NCBI GenBank assembly: GCA_027924645.1
Contig: BSBN01000844.1
Location: forward strand, 124,001 to 188,000
Length of the DNA: 64,000 nt
Origin: Cunninghamia lanceolata
Lineage: Eukaryota > Streptophyta > Pinopsida > Cupressales > Cupressaceae
Reading direction: 5' to 3'
The notes beneath the pieces are model-generated. The model worked only from the letters and a program-made list of their open reading frames with translations, had not been told where the DNA came from and did not search any database. This document shows positions 24,982 through 37,665 of this stretch, in pieces (positions within the stretch are counted from its first letter, which is position 1; every line of letters begins with the position of its first letter). The position numbers and the translations under genes are program-made.

Positions 24982-25820
24982 ATTCTGTTGATGGTGGTTT
25001 TAGCATACAACAATGCAGGTGTGATTGCTAGTTTCACACCTCTCTTGAAAAGTATCCTACCCTAGGTAAGACTACTCCAAGGATAATACAACTAGGTCTT
25101 AGCTTGCTTGGAATTTCTCAGTTGGTATGTTCTAGCTGTGCCTACAAGGGGTCTTACATGCAATCTGTAGATTTTTAAATTTGGGGCAGCAAACACACAT
25201 AAACCCTTTTATGATTTTCAGCTGATAGATAAAATAAAGTGCTGCTGAAATTTCTAATCTAACAACTAACAATGGTTTTGAAAAAAATGCAAAAGGTTAG
25301 GGTTTTTAGAAGGATCCTAGGTGACATTCACAATGCATAGGCTATCTTTAGTAGACAAATATTCTAAAACCTTTAACCAGCTTCCTGAGTTACCAAATTG
25401 AAATGGGTGTTACAGTGTTGCAGAAAATGGTGCTATCTTCAATGGAAGTCAATAGATTTTCAGATTACATTCATTTGTCAAATACCCAATAAATGGTGTA
25501 ACTTAACTTGTGAAATGCAATTGAACTTTAGTATGAATGATTAGCCCAGACTAACTTTACATAGCTATCTACCATCACCAAATAACTAAAAGTATGGACT
25601 TAGAGTATTCATCAGATACTTTTAGCAAACCATGAACATTACAAAAGCACAACTAACTAACTATGGGAGAGCAAGAAGCAAACCATGAAAACCAAAATGA
25701 ACCAACACAAGATACAAATTCTCATAATTACTGCAGAAACTTGCTTTGTATTACCTCAAATGGCATAGAGTCAACAATTTGGCATCAAATCTCTCTTACA
25801 AACAAAGGAAATGGCAGCCC

Positions 25821-25829
25821 TTTATATAG
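25821..25829 (-). promoter_or_regulatory. Element B LTR TATA box (5' LTR)
   Basis: Minus strand CTATATAAAGGG, conserved with the left LTR. It is the best candidate promoter for gag-pol because R-U5, primer site and gag follow in the right order. Confidence 0.65.
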
Positions 25830-26137
25830 AAAAGTAGCATATCGAGTTTTCAAATGAATGGTGGAGATCAACTCGACACTGATGGTCTAGATTACATCAA
25901 TAACTACAATTGCAACAGCTCACATCAATTCTTGGATTACATTTTGTCTTCTATGAAAAAGATGAAAAACTACCTCCAGATATATTGAATCTAGTCAATT
26001 TGACTAGCCAACTTAATATATTAATAGAAAAGAACATTTTAGAAGCATAGAAAAGACAAAATAGAGTCACATGCTGCCCCGAATACAACAATTTACAATT
26101 ATGATGGGATTACATCCTTAAAAGTTTCAAAACAATA

Positions 26138-29100
26138 TCAGGATTCTTCGTCTAGATCAATTTTGTCTTCACCAACCAGCTTGTTACGGTAAGTCAGCCA
26201 TGCATCAAGTGTAGGATTAATCTGACAGATCTGGATCCTTCAAATGATTTATCCGGTAGTTAAATATCTCTAGTTCCTAACTAAATTTACTGTATATTTT
26301 CTCTATCTTTGCATCGGCCTTTTGAAATGCTTTGAATTCGGCCTTGAGGTCGCTTACCTTGTCTAACCTATCCTCCATACTAAGCTTGCCATCTTCAAAA
26401 ATCACCTTATATAAATTATCTTTACACTTTTCGACATCAAATGGGGCATAGTCATCATAAGATATTTCTAGGCAATCCTTTAAAGCGTCATTAATATCAT
26501 ATATAATAGACCTTAACTCTTCATCAACTGGCTTATATACTTCTTTTATATTTTCAAAAGTTTCTTTTCTCAAAAGCAGCTATTGATACCATTCAACAGC
26601 TTTAGGTGGTTGATTCCCAATCAAAATATTCTCTACAACCAGAGTCTGGGTAGCCAAATCTCTGATGCTCTTTACCTGAGGATACATATGCGAATAATAT
26701 TCATCAAAGGAGTCACATTCTTCATGTAAATCTTTCCATTTCTTATGCAATTCTACTAACTTCTTGTGTGCTTGAGTAGAGGCATTAATTACTTCACATC
26801 CCATCTCAGAAACTTTTGATAGCTAATTTTCTGTACCTTGAGATTTAGATCTTACCTCACCCAATCTGGCCATTTCATTAGTAGATAGGAAAGTGGGTAT
26901 CGTCCTTATATCTCCTCCTGCATCTACTAGCTTAACCAAAAATTGAAGGCACGTGCGAAGTTCTTCATTTTGCTGCTTCAAATCCTTCTTAGATAACTCA
27001 TCTTTGTCTAATTGCTCCAAAATTGATGTGACTGACTCCTTAAATCATCCACTCTTTGAGCACGAGTGGCTGGTCCTAGATCAACTGTAGATATTATGTA
27101 ATCTTCTACCCTGACTTGTTCTCTTGTTGCATTAGCTGGTGGGACTGCTATTTCTGCAATTCTTGATCCAGACTCATCCTTATAGATCCTAGATTGTACT
27201 TTGGCCTTCTTTTGTTTCTTAGGCTTCTGAGCTTGTGACAAAATCATACTCAAGTCAAGATGCATTACTTCCACTTATGGCTTAGGATATGTCATTCTGC
27301 TTTGTAGTCATTCAAGTGTAGAAGATTTGTTTAATTCAATGGCTCTGTCACCATCAATTATAGCTAGCTCTTTAGGTGATTTCCATTCTTGCTTAGGTTC
27401 CTCATTCTTTTCTATGTTTATCTCTTCTTCCTTTTCTTCTTCTTGGGCCAAGTTTTCCAGATTTGTCATTACACTTTCTTGAGCCAACTTTTAAACTTCC
27501 TCCACTTGACCTTTATCTGGAGGACTATCAAATACATCAATGACTTCAACATTGGCCAAAGGCTCATGGGAGTCTTTATCACTTACTTCAGCCACTACAT
27601 CTTTCTCCTCCTAAAGTGGTGTTTCGGGCTCATGCAATCCCAACTCTTCACATACCTTGTCAATCCCAGGTAGTTGTGGTACGGCCAAAGAGTTTGTAGG
27701 TAATTGTGAAATAGGAACAATAGAAGATATGGCTAAAGGAGGCACACTGACTTGCGTCAGATTAGCTAAGACTGCTAATAAGGAAGAAGAGATGACAAGA
27801 GGTGAAGGGAAAGGCAATATAGGTAAAGGAAGAGGAGGTGAAATGATAGTGGAAATGGGAGGCAATGGCAGTTGGGTGGAAGAAGTAGAATGTGTAGGTG
27901 TAGTGGTAGTAGAGGGGCATGAAGTAGCGACAGTGGAGAAAATAGGTCTACTAGGGGCTTTGGAAGAAAATGCCAATGAGCAGGAAGTGGTAGAGGTGGA
28001 AGAGGTGGCAGAAATGGCAGTTGAGGTCAAAGGTGAAGTGGATACAGTAGTAGAAGAAATGGTAAAAGGAGTGGAAGTAAAAGCTGCATGAGTTGTAGCA
28101 ACAGTGCTCATACTTTGGGTAGTAGGAGACAGGGAGGTTGGAGGACTAGAACCCCTCTTGGTTGTAGCATCCTCCTTACTAACTTCTTTTACCTTTTCTT
28201 TCTTTGTCTTAGAACCTTCTCCAGGTCCACTTGGCATGTCTCATTTCTTGGAAGCCCTTGTACTGGTAGAGCGAGGTTGGTCTTTCTTCAAAGGAGGCCT
28301 TATGGATGATTTGTTAACCCTATTTGCCTTCTCTACCAGAGATGTTTGTTTTTCACTGTCTGATTTCTATTTCTCAGCTGGCTCTGCCTCATCTGTGACA
28401 ATGATAGGCTCATCTTCTTCTTCCCTAAAGTCTTTATCTAATTCCAATGTTGTATAAGTTAGTTGTATTCCCTATCCTTCTAAAGCAGCCCCTTGACCCC
28501 TTACCTAGGCCTTATATAACCTAATGGGTTCCTTCATGATAATGTCTAAGGAGCTCTCTTCTGCATTTGCCCAATTGGGTAATGGAATGGGCTGATGGTA
28601 TTGAGCCTCCCACGGACCTCTGACCATAACATTTTCATCATCTTGCAACTAGTCTAGTACTGCCATAATGTGGAACTTCTTGATAAAATCCATAGGTAGC
28701 CTTGAATGTGCGTTTTTAATGATCTCATAATCATCTGGGCAATTGGCCCAAAAATCCTTAATATGTATTTTGTGGAACAATTTCTTACGTACAAAGCTTT
28801 CCATCACCTTATTTGGATCAAAATGATCCCTTGCATTATAGTAATGTAAGTTAAGAAGTTGAAGCTCTTTATCAGAATACTCTGCGGATATCAAAGAAGG
28901 CCATGCATAGTTCCCCTTGCCGGACCTGATAGGAAACTGAACATTGGTTCTATGCAAGTGTTTAAGCTTCTCAGCATAGGGTATTAACTGTCTAGACAGC
29001 TCCAGAAGCATTGTCTTGTCATCGGGATACCTGGGAAGTCTATAAGCCATCCCAGTGAAGCCTTGCACCCTTAAATATGTGAATTTCTCAAACTAGATGT

Positions 29101-30055
29101 ACCATTGGCCATACTTAGTTATTTCATTCATGGCCTCAATGGAAATCCTTAAGGCTATGTTCCCTTGCAATATTCTAGTTATATACATCATGAAAGCATC
29201 ATTTACACTTTTGAAATGTATCAAAGATTGAGAAGAGGTCAGTTGTGGCTAACATTCATATACCTTTATCTAGGTTTGCTCATCATTCCTGACTTCTCCA
29301 ATCTTAGACAACCCAACATAGTGATTTCCTCTTGCTAATGCATAAGCAATATAAGATGTCCATCTGAAGTACCTTTTATCCTTGAAATTACTAAAGGCCT
29401 CATGAATGTTTTCACTGAGGACTTGGGCCTAGTGGAACTTAGTCCCTTTCAATATCTCAATGATGATAACAAACATCTACTCCTCAAAAGTGGAGGCTGT
29501 AGGTAATCCATTTATCCTGCTCAAGAAAGTTACTAAATCTCCAATTTCATCATGGAAATCACTCTTGTATAGTATTCAAGGAAATTTGATGAGAGCAGAC
29601 CTTCTGCTTTTGGCCCAATTGTCATTCATGTACTTTTTGCATCCTTCTACATCTTTGTTATAGGTCTCCTCTAATCCTTGTTTGTTTGGCATAGTCATAA
29701 CCTTGTGCCAAAGAATATCAAAGGTCCCAGCTAGAGAGGGTGGGCTTAAATCAGCCAAGATATCCCCATTGGTTGTTTGGATTGTTCTTGTCATGACATC
29801 ATACCTGTCTGCATAGGTTGCCATCAATTCTTCACATTGCACTGAGGTGGGGCAAGTAGTAGCTTGTGATATACCATTGTCCTTGAGTATTCTGGCCCTA
29901 GGAGTTGGGTTCAGAGCAAAGATCCTCAATCTGAAGTCATCTAGGTCTATGTGACCTAGGTTTGTATCTCCTACATCACTCCACCTAGAGTGAATCTTGG
30001 TCTCTGGAGGGATTCCCTTGAATTCATACTTCATAGCTTGGGCTCAGGCAGTCAT
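26138..30055 (-). pseudogene. U3-encoded ORF of element B, right (longer) copy
   Basis: One frame of about 1,306 codons runs from ATG 30055 to TGA 26138, with in-frame stops and at least one frameshift near 27045. It has the same design as the left copy plus the segment lost there (28649-29068: MQGFTGMAYRLPRYPDDK ... HYYNARDHFDPNKVMESF). The Ser/Thr/Pro-rich part spans about 28237-27620, and coiled-coil-like helices span 26804-26277. Stops include CGA-to-TGA next to the start and TGG-to-TAG at 29429-29431 and 29477-29479, all still sense codons in the left LTR. The ORF was therefore probably intact when B inserted. Its function is unknown. It shares a motif pattern with ORF2 of C and D (see findings). 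Confidence 0.78.
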
Positions 30056-31827
30056 TTAGTCTGCAGGACTGGACCTTATAAGTTTGACACCTCAAGAGTT
30101 CTTTCACATACTCCTAAGTTTAAAATGAACTTTAATGAATCTGCTAGTATTACTGACATACCCTTTTAAATAAAATCTAACAGTTATCACTATTGCACTT
30201 ATAACAATCATCATGAATACATGCAAAGAAACATTTAATGTTGCAAGAACTCTTATGAAAATTATCATTACCTTATGCATTACAACACTAACTCTATCAT
30301 TTTTAGCACTTTCCCTTCAAAAATTCTTTGAAACATAGTCATTTTGCATGATTGGCACTATTTTTAGGGTCATCCGACTTGTAGGTAGAAAAGCACTGAA
30401 ATTGAGATCTGCCGACCTCAGCGGGGAAAATGAGCTTGTCTGACCCAAGGTTTTACTACTATTCATGATTTTCAACATTTGTAGGGATCTTGATGGTTAC
30501 CGACTTGTGCAGCTTTTTAAGGTCACCAACCTTCTATTGGTTGTTCACTCAGTTGGTTATGATTTAGCGCAAATCCTTTGAGATTGTTTGTATCACATTT
30601 GCACAGATTTTGGCTTGGTCTAATTTGCACAAGTTTTGAAGTTGACCGACCAAGTCGGTGGGAGAATGTTAAAGCATAGGGTCGGTAGAAATAATTTTTA
30701 GTGCAAAATTGATGTCTTATATTCAACGGGACTCTGGGATGTCACCTATTTTGCAGAGATATTCGGGGCATCCAACCAAGTCAGAGATGAGGTCTTTTAG
30801 CACAAGATCGGCACAAGGGATTTTCAGCGCAAAAGTAGTTTTCAAGGCTTGCTGGGTTTTGAAGTCCCGCCAACCTAGTCAGTGAAACATAACATGGGTA
30901 GGCAGGTTAGAGGTCAACATTTTTAGTGTGAAATAGTTTTAAAATGCAGCACGAGTTTTAGAGGTCACCGACCGATTGAAGAATTGGCAAGTTTGTAGGT
31001 TGGTCGAACCTCATTTTGGGACTAAAGTTGAATGTGTTCACAGTAAAATTTGTCTAAGTTATTGTTCTAGTCAGCTCATGGAAATCTGTTTATGTTTTCA
31101 CAAGGGAATCTTAGCAGGGTTTGGAAGGAAAACAAGTGACTTATACACAAAACCCTAGCTAGAAACCCTAAAATTACCTGTTCAGGAAATAAAAACACTA
31201 AATCAAACCCTAATGGTATGCAGTGAAGGCTCAAAGACAAGGTTTGAAACCCTACCTGGTAAATATTGAAAGCATGTCTAGGCTGCTCTGGTAGGAAGTG
31301 GTTGTGGTTTTGAACTCAGGTGAATCGACAATAAAAGTGTTCAAAATCCCAACAGAGCTTTGGAAATCCTGATCAAAATGTAAAAGATAGTTAAAACGAA
31401 GGGATTTACTCCTTTTATTCCCTGGTGAAATCACCATTAATGCACAGCATATGATTGTTAGATTTTAGGGTTTCGGCATGAATTCTCCTTTGCTCGGACT
31501 TGGCGAGGAAATAGGATGCAACGGACTGGGTCGAAGGCGGCTATTTTCAGTGAAGTGATCTGCAGGCTCAATTTGTATATTTTGTGGGCTTTTAAAGTCC
31601 TTCTGACTTGCAGGTATTTTGGCCTCATTCGACTTAGTCAGTGATCGATCGATATAACGCAAGTCAGAGATGGCTGACTTTAGCACAAAAGTCTGTCGGA
31701 AGGAAAATTAGTGCTAAAGTCAGTGATAAAGGATTTTAGTGCCAGGTCAGTTGGAAGGCAAATCAGCGCTACGGTCGGACAGATAGCAATTTAGTGCAAA
31801 GGTGCAATTCAAGGCCATCAAAAGGGA

Positions 31828-31836
31828 TATAAAAAT
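31828..31836 (+). promoter_or_regulatory. Opposite-facing TATA box in the 5' LTR of B
   Basis: Plus-strand TATAAAAAT, the counterpart of 17536-17544. If used, transcripts would run out of B into the flanking integrase relic of A. Confidence 0.4.
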
Positions 31837-32013
31837 CCAACCTAGCAAATTCCTGAAGTGATTTCTCAATATCATCATTCACTCAAGGTCAAAATGCCCT
31901 TTGACCACTTAACCACTTAGGAGATGAAAAGATCTAATTGACACTCTAAGCCAAATCAAAAGAGGGGGGTCCCCATTTTTGAATTAGGCATGTGTGCAAG
32001 GCACAACAGTTTG

Positions 32014-34730
32014 TCCATTTGTCTATGGGTGAAATGTTGAACTAAACTTTAGGTCTGTCTTCATCTTCTTCCACAATGTCCTCCAAAAGTATCCAATGAA
32101 TCTTATATCTCTGTCTGAAACTAACTCTTAGGTAATCCATACAATCTCACAATCTCCTTGAAAAATAGGTCAGCAACATGCACTGCATCATTTGTCTTCT
32201 TACAAGGTATGAAATGTGACATATTTGAAAATCTATCCACCACTACAAATATAGAATCATATCCTCTCTATGTCTTTGGCAATCCTAATATGAAATCCAT
32301 GCTTATATCTTCCCAAGGTCTCTTCGGTACTTTTAGAGATTTGTACAAACCAATATTCTGACTACTCCCTTTTGCAACTTGACATATTCTGCAACTCTGC
32401 ACAAAATTCCTTACATCCTAATATATCTGAGGCCAAAAATAATGTTCACTTACCAAAGATACCATCTTAACAATTCCAAAATGTCCTGCCAATCCACCAC
32501 TATGCTTCTCCTTTATCAAATTATCTCTCATTGAACTCTAAGGTATACACAATTGACATCCTTTGAAAAAAATGTCTTCTTGAATGAAATAGTCTAACCA
32601 CTTACTTCTATCTATCACAATAGGTTCCTTATATCATTTCCATGGTTCCACAAAATCAAGATCTTTTTCATACATGTGCTTAAGTTCTTCAAATCCTAAT
32701 ACTTCTACTCTCATCTCTGTCAACAAATTCCTTCTTCTACTCAATGCATCTGTAACTCTATTTAACTTCCCACTCCTATGTTTTAATACAAATGTGTAAC
32801 TCTGCATAAACTCTACCCATCTCATATGTCTCTGATTCAAATTTCTTTGACTGTTCAAATATTGCAAAGCTTTATGATCAGTGTACAACACAAATTCCTT
32901 AGGCAACAAATAATGTTTCCGCTTCTTCAAAGCTTAAATTGTGGCATAGAACTCCTAATCATAAACTAAATATCTTTTCCTGGCAACATTCAACTTCTTA
33001 CTGAGATATGCTATTGGTCTCCCTTCTTGGCTTAGTACTACTCCTATTGCATTTCCATTGGCATCACAATCGACTTGAAATACTTTGTTAAAATCCAGTA
33101 ATGTTAACACTAGTTACTCTGTTATTTTCTGCTTCAATAATTCAAAACTCTTATATGCTCTTGAAGTCCACTTAAAATCCTTTTTGTCACCTCTCATTGT
33201 CTCTGTCATTGGTGTGCATACTGAACTAAAATTCTTGATGAACTAAAACTAGCCAAACCATGAAATGATCTTACCTCTCCAATGCTCTCCGGTGTTGGCC
33301 ACTCAACAATTGCTCTAACTTTCTCAGGGTCCATCTTCAATCCCTCCGTAAAAATCACAAATCCCAAGTATACCAATTCTTCCTTCATAAAATTACATTT
33401 CTTGATGTTTATCAACAACTTCTCTTCCCTCAACCTCTACAATATTTGTCTAATATGGCACAAATGTTCTTCTTTTCTCTTACTAAAAATTAGAATATAA
33501 TCCAAGTATACAATAACAAACTTACCCAAGAATTTCTTCAAAACCTCATTCATCAACCTCATGAAAGTACTTGATGCATTAGTCAATCAAAAAGGCATCA
33601 CTAACCATTCATACAATCCTTCATTTGTCTTGAATGCACTCTTCCATCTAATGGTAGCCACTCTTCAAGTCTATCTTTGTGAAATACTTTGCTCCACTCA
33701 AACAGTCCATGATGTCATGCATCCTTGGCAATGGAAATCTATACTTAACAGTGATCTTATTGATTTCTCTAGAGTCTATACACATCCTCCATTCTCCATC
33801 TTTATTTGGTGCTAGCACTGTAGGTATCGCACATGGGCTTAAAATTTCTCTGATTAATCCTTTCCTCAACAATTCTTGTATCTATCTATTCATCTCTGCA
33901 TTCTCTACTGGTGTCATCTGATGGGTTGCTAAATTGTTAGGCAAATTAGCTCCAGGTATAAGGTCCATATGGTGACTAATACTTTGAATTGGTGGCAATC
34001 CTTTAGGTATGTTATTTGATATGATGTCTTCATACTCTGTCAACAATTCAGTTATCTCCTCTAGCGGTTCTTCTTCTTTTCTAGTAAAGGTCTCTATACT
34101 TAGGGTTCCGCACTTCTTAGGAATCAAAGCAAAACACATATTCTCATGTCTCAATCCATCTAGAAATTTCCTTCCATCAACCAAACAGATTCTAGCATTC
34201 CCACATACTTCACTTTTAGAATCATCTTCCAAAGGTATCAAGATATGTTTCTTCTCATTTGATGTTATAGTATAAGTATTCTTTCTCCCATCATGTATAT
34301 CTTTTCTATCATACAACCATGGTCTACCCAACAATATATGACATACATCCATCGACATAATATCACACAATACCTCATCATTATAAGATCTTATATGAAA
34401 TTTCACCAACATTGTTCACTCACCAGTACCCTGTGTTCATCCTGAATCCATGCTATCTTATATGGCTTAGGGTGTTTCAATCTCTCCAAGTTCAAATTAG
34501 TCACCATCTCCTCTAAAACCAAATTATCAGTATTGCCACTATCAATGATCACTTTGCATCATTTACCTCCTAATTTGCATCTGGTCCGAAACAAACTTTT
34601 CCTCTGCAGTGGTTCCTCAGTTGTCTCTGCTTGAAATAATACTCTCCGCATGACTAATAATTCTCCATTCTCTAGTTTTCAACTAAACTAGGTGATCCAA
34701 CATGTTCTTCTTCTAAATAAGCTGCTCTTG
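32014..34730 (-). pseudogene. Element A protease, RT, RNase H and integrase N-terminal half
   Basis: Read on the minus strand: protease DSG at 34535-34543 and the VCHILLGRPW motif (34340); RT from [17 protein letters not shown] (33872) through [26 protein letters not shown] and a catalytic box reading YLDY instead of YLDD (33497-33508); then VYLGFVIFTEGLKMDPEK. RNase H follows with FVLYTDHKALQYLNSQRN and HRSGKLNRVTDALSRR (32900-32730). Integrase zinc residues (KHSGGLAGHFG, CRIC) and the first core Asp ([12 protein letters not shown]) follow, to HP-stop-TNGQT at the B insertion. The lost RT Asp, frameshifts and stops make it inactive. Confidence 0.9.
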
Positions 34731-34734
34731 CACT

Positions 34735-35574
34735 ATTCTTTATTTTCTTGCTTGTACTCCCTTGATGACATTCAAATGATCTGTGTCCTTCACCTGCACA
34801 CTTAAAACAAGTTCCTCTGAACATTCTCTTATCAAACCTTCTTTCATCTCTCTTGTATCCTTCATTATGGTAAGAACTATGATTCCCTCTACTGTTATGG
34901 TAAAGACTTCTATCATCTCTTCCTCTATAGTATGAATTATTATCCTTTTGTTCCTTCTAGTATAGGCTACTTTCCTTATTTTTCTCTGCATAAGATCTTT
35001 CTCCTCTGGGATATGTTCTACCTCTTTGAAATTTACCTCCTCTACCTTTCTGTCTTTGCTCATGCTTTTTATTCAACTTGTCTTCAAATTTTAAGGAAAA
35101 CTAATATACTTCTTCTATTGTTGTCATCCTTACTAGACTCAGTTCTTCTTGAATGTTCAATCTCAATCCATTTATGTATCTTGCCACTTTCTCCTTGCTT
35201 GCTTCACTATGTCTAGTCCTTATGATCATCTTATGAAATTCTTCAGTATACTCCTTCACTGATTTGTCCTTTTGTCTTAGGTTCTGTAATCTCTTCAACA
35301 GTTCCAACTCATAGTCAGTAGGTATGAATTGATTCTTCAACTTTGTCACCATCCTATTCCATTTTATGATCTTCTCTTTTCCTCTCATGTTTCTATCCAA
35401 CTAAACTTCTTTCCACCAGATAGCAGCATGTCCTTTCAACTTAGTCTTTACAAATCTCACTTTCTCTAGATCTTCAATTTCCTCATATTCAAAGTATTCC
35501 TCCAAGTCATTTATCCAATCAATCAATTCCTCTGGATTCAAATTTCTAGTATAATCCAATGTTAGAAATGAAGG
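34735..35574 (-). pseudogene. Element A gag, middle and C-terminal part
   Basis: The chromovirus gag core is clear: NLNPEELIDWINDLEEYFEYEEIED, KTKLKGHAAIWWKEV, then KNQFIPTDYELELLKRLQNLRQ, VKEYTEEFHKMIIR and YINGLRLNIQEELSLVRM. A CCHC zinc knuckle (CFKCAGEGHRSFEC, 34768-34809) lies in another frame near the 3' end, so there is at least one frameshift. The N-terminal part of gag is 8 kb away beyond segment G and element C. The product would be the capsid/nucleocapsid of A. Confidence 0.9.
34768..34809 (-). other. Zinc knuckle of element A gag
   Basis: CFKCAGEGHRSFEC fits C-x2-C-x4-H-x4-C exactly. It is in a different frame from the neighbouring 107-codon open frame at 34740-35063, which is a shadow. 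Confidence 0.8.
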
Positions 35575-36241
35575 TACAAACCACACAACAGAAATCTAAT
35601 TCAAACCTTATTATCCTCTAATCAATGTAGAATCAATGGAGATTACAACAGAAATCAAAACCCATTACATAGAAATAACATGCACTAAGAATTGAACACA
35701 TAACACAGTATGTAACGTGTAGAAAACCCTTTCGAGTTAAAAAATCCACCAAGAAAAGAGGCTCCAAGTTGTATTATCTTCAAATATGAGATTACAATAC
35801 ATGCACTTCCTCTCTCTTTTAATCTTCAATCCAACACTGCCTGTTACTGTCAAATCTGATAAAAATGTAGTAAAAATATCCTTATAAAAGGGGGTTTCCT
35901 TCTAGGGTAAGATAATCAATAAAATGTCAACTGTCAGATCTATGACCTAATGAGGAATGGTCTAGATTCATAATGATAAAATATAAATAAAATATAGTTT
36001 CAGGGGCACTGCCCCCGAACCCCCACTGGGGCACGTGGCCCCCATACCCCTCACTAGGGGGATGATGCCCCCGGACCCCTTGTAGGGGGGAAACCCCCTT
36101 GCAACCCTCCATCATAGATGAATGAGAGTCGAGGACCAGATATAAACATGTAGCTAAAACAAGATCGCTGCTGGTGAAACCTTTCATCCCTTATGGGTGA
36201 TTTACAAACAATATTAGGAGTAATTAATTACATAGGATTTA
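35575..36241. mobile_element. Segment G: 667-bp insert with a GC-rich block, possibly a solo LTR
   Basis: It interrupts gag of A and is flanked by GAAGG (35570-35574 and 36242-36246). It contains a GC-rich block (about 36000-36115) of alternating G and C runs (GGGGCACTGCCCCCG and similar) that can fold into short hairpins. Such blocks are familiar from some plant Copia LTRs. I found no clear TG...CA ends, so the solo-LTR reading is tentative. The 86-codon frame on the minus strand reflects base composition only. Confidence 0.4.
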
Positions 36242-36246
36242 GAAGG
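36242..36246. repeat. Target-site duplication of element C (GAAGG)
   Basis: GAAGG precedes the left LTR of C and recurs at 43777-43781 after the right LTR. A third copy is at 35570-35574, left of segment G. Confidence 0.85.
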
Positions 36247-37379
36247 TGTTGGAATTAGGGTAGACAACTGAGAGGGGGGGTGAATCAGTTGTCTTAAAAC
36301 TTTAATGCTTGTTACAGTTTAATTCTTCTTTACCACTTATTACCAAATTAATGATATAACCATGAAAAGTAAGAATCAATATTACATGAGCAGAAACACA
36401 AATAGCACACTTAACACTAGTATTTTTGACATGGAAACCTGGTTAAGGGAAAAATCACAATGGGGGTTAACCCACAAAGATTATACTCTATTAAAAGTAT
36501 TATAAACGAGAAGGCACATGCCTTCGGGCTCACTGCCCAGAGCTTGCTACTCAAAGGAGGCTCACTTCCTACAAGAATGATTATAAGAAGATTACAAATT
36601 GTTTGAACTAATGAACACCATCTACTAATGTAAGAATTCAGTTCTGGTTAAGCACAAAATACTAATCTTACACACTTCATCTTGCTCTACCCTGTTTACT
36701 ATTATGCCATGATCTAGTCCTCAGATCTCTTCTCCTTCACCCTTCACTCTACCTTTTCCACACTTACTTTATCATCACACCACAATCACACACCACAACA
36801 CTTGAATCCATCAGCTATATATATCTGCATCAAGAAATTCAATCAATTGTAGTCGACTTCAAGAAAACTTAGAACATTATTAAGAACTTTATTCTATCAG
36901 CTGAATCTATGCACAAATATTAATGCAAACCAAAAACTTGTGTTCCCATGTCATCAATCATGTCGGCCAATGCCACTAATTATCACTAATTGCTTATCCA
37001 ACAACTTTTCTACATCCGAACGAAGATCAAATACTAGGTCGCCATGTTCTTCTTCTGAATGTGCTGACTAACTAGAACCTGATACTCAAATCCTTATAAC
37101 CTTTGAATCCTTTATCTCTGGAGGCTAAATCTTTGGATTTAGATAGTCCTGGCAATCCATATCACTCCCTTAGATCCATAACACATTGTGAATTACCACC
37201 AGAAAGATCCAGACCAAGATACCAAACCCTGTCATATGCTATATTTCTGACATCTGGACTTAGACAAATCCTTACTCTAACTTCCGGTATGAACAAATTA
37301 TGTAATGCGGATGTGTAGGGTAGACTTAGTTGCCATCAATGACAACACCTGTCATGCGTAGTAGTGTCTCTTGCCAACA
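36247..37379 (-). repeat. Element C 3' LTR
   Basis: Minus strand TGTTGGCAAGAGACAC ... CCAACA. It aligns with 42663-43776; an indel near 36535-36550 explains part of the length difference. A TATA run (CTATATATATCTGC) lies near 36813. Confidence 0.88.
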
Positions 37380-37391
37380 ATCTCTCCCTTT
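37380..37391 (-). other. Element C polypurine tract
   Basis: Minus strand AAAGGGAGAGAT directly precedes the 3' LTR start TGTTGG, the usual Copia arrangement. Confidence 0.8.
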
Positions 37392-37665
37392 GGCATTAAT
37401 GGCAACACTTAGTGAAAAATGATTGTGTCAGAACAACTCCCCCTTACTAAGTACACTTATTCTTTTCATTATTCTCCAATGCTCCCCCTTTGCTAGATTT
37501 CTCATTTTTCACTACTCTTCACTCCCCCTTTGACATCAATGGCATTGGGTGGCATCCGCAAACTAAAATTTGTAGAAAAATTCAACATACCATGCTGTAT
37601 ATGTACAAACAGTCCTTAAGTCTTATTTACATGAACTTAAATATATCACCAAAAATACTCTTAAA

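Larger units (their letters stand above)
11220..32008 (-). mobile_element. Element B: 20.8-kb Tat/Ogre-like gypsy element with ORF-bearing LTRs
   Basis: Direct repeats of 6,496 bp (11220-17715) and 7,023 bp (24986-32008) flank a 7.27-kb internal region. On the minus strand this encodes gag, protease, an extra RNase H, RT, RNase H and integrase. A perfect 5-bp TSD (GTTTG) and TG...CA ends show that the whole span integrated as one unit, into the integrase gene of A. LTR copies differ by about 5-7% over the 150 bases compared. Each LTR carries a decayed ORF of about 1,300 codons in U3. The domain order matches the Tat lineage of Ty3/gypsy, whose members can exceed 20 kb and are known for extra ORFs. 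Placing such an ORF inside the LTR is unusual in my knowledge. Confidence 0.9.
24986..32008 (-). repeat. Element B 5' LTR (7.0 kb)
   Basis: Minus strand TGTTGTGCCTTGC at 32008 to ACCATCAACA at 24986. This copy lacks the large deletion of its partner. Parts in order on the minus strand: non-coding 32008-30056, the ORF 30055-26138, TATA at 25829-25821, then about 830 bases of R-U5. Confidence 0.9.
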
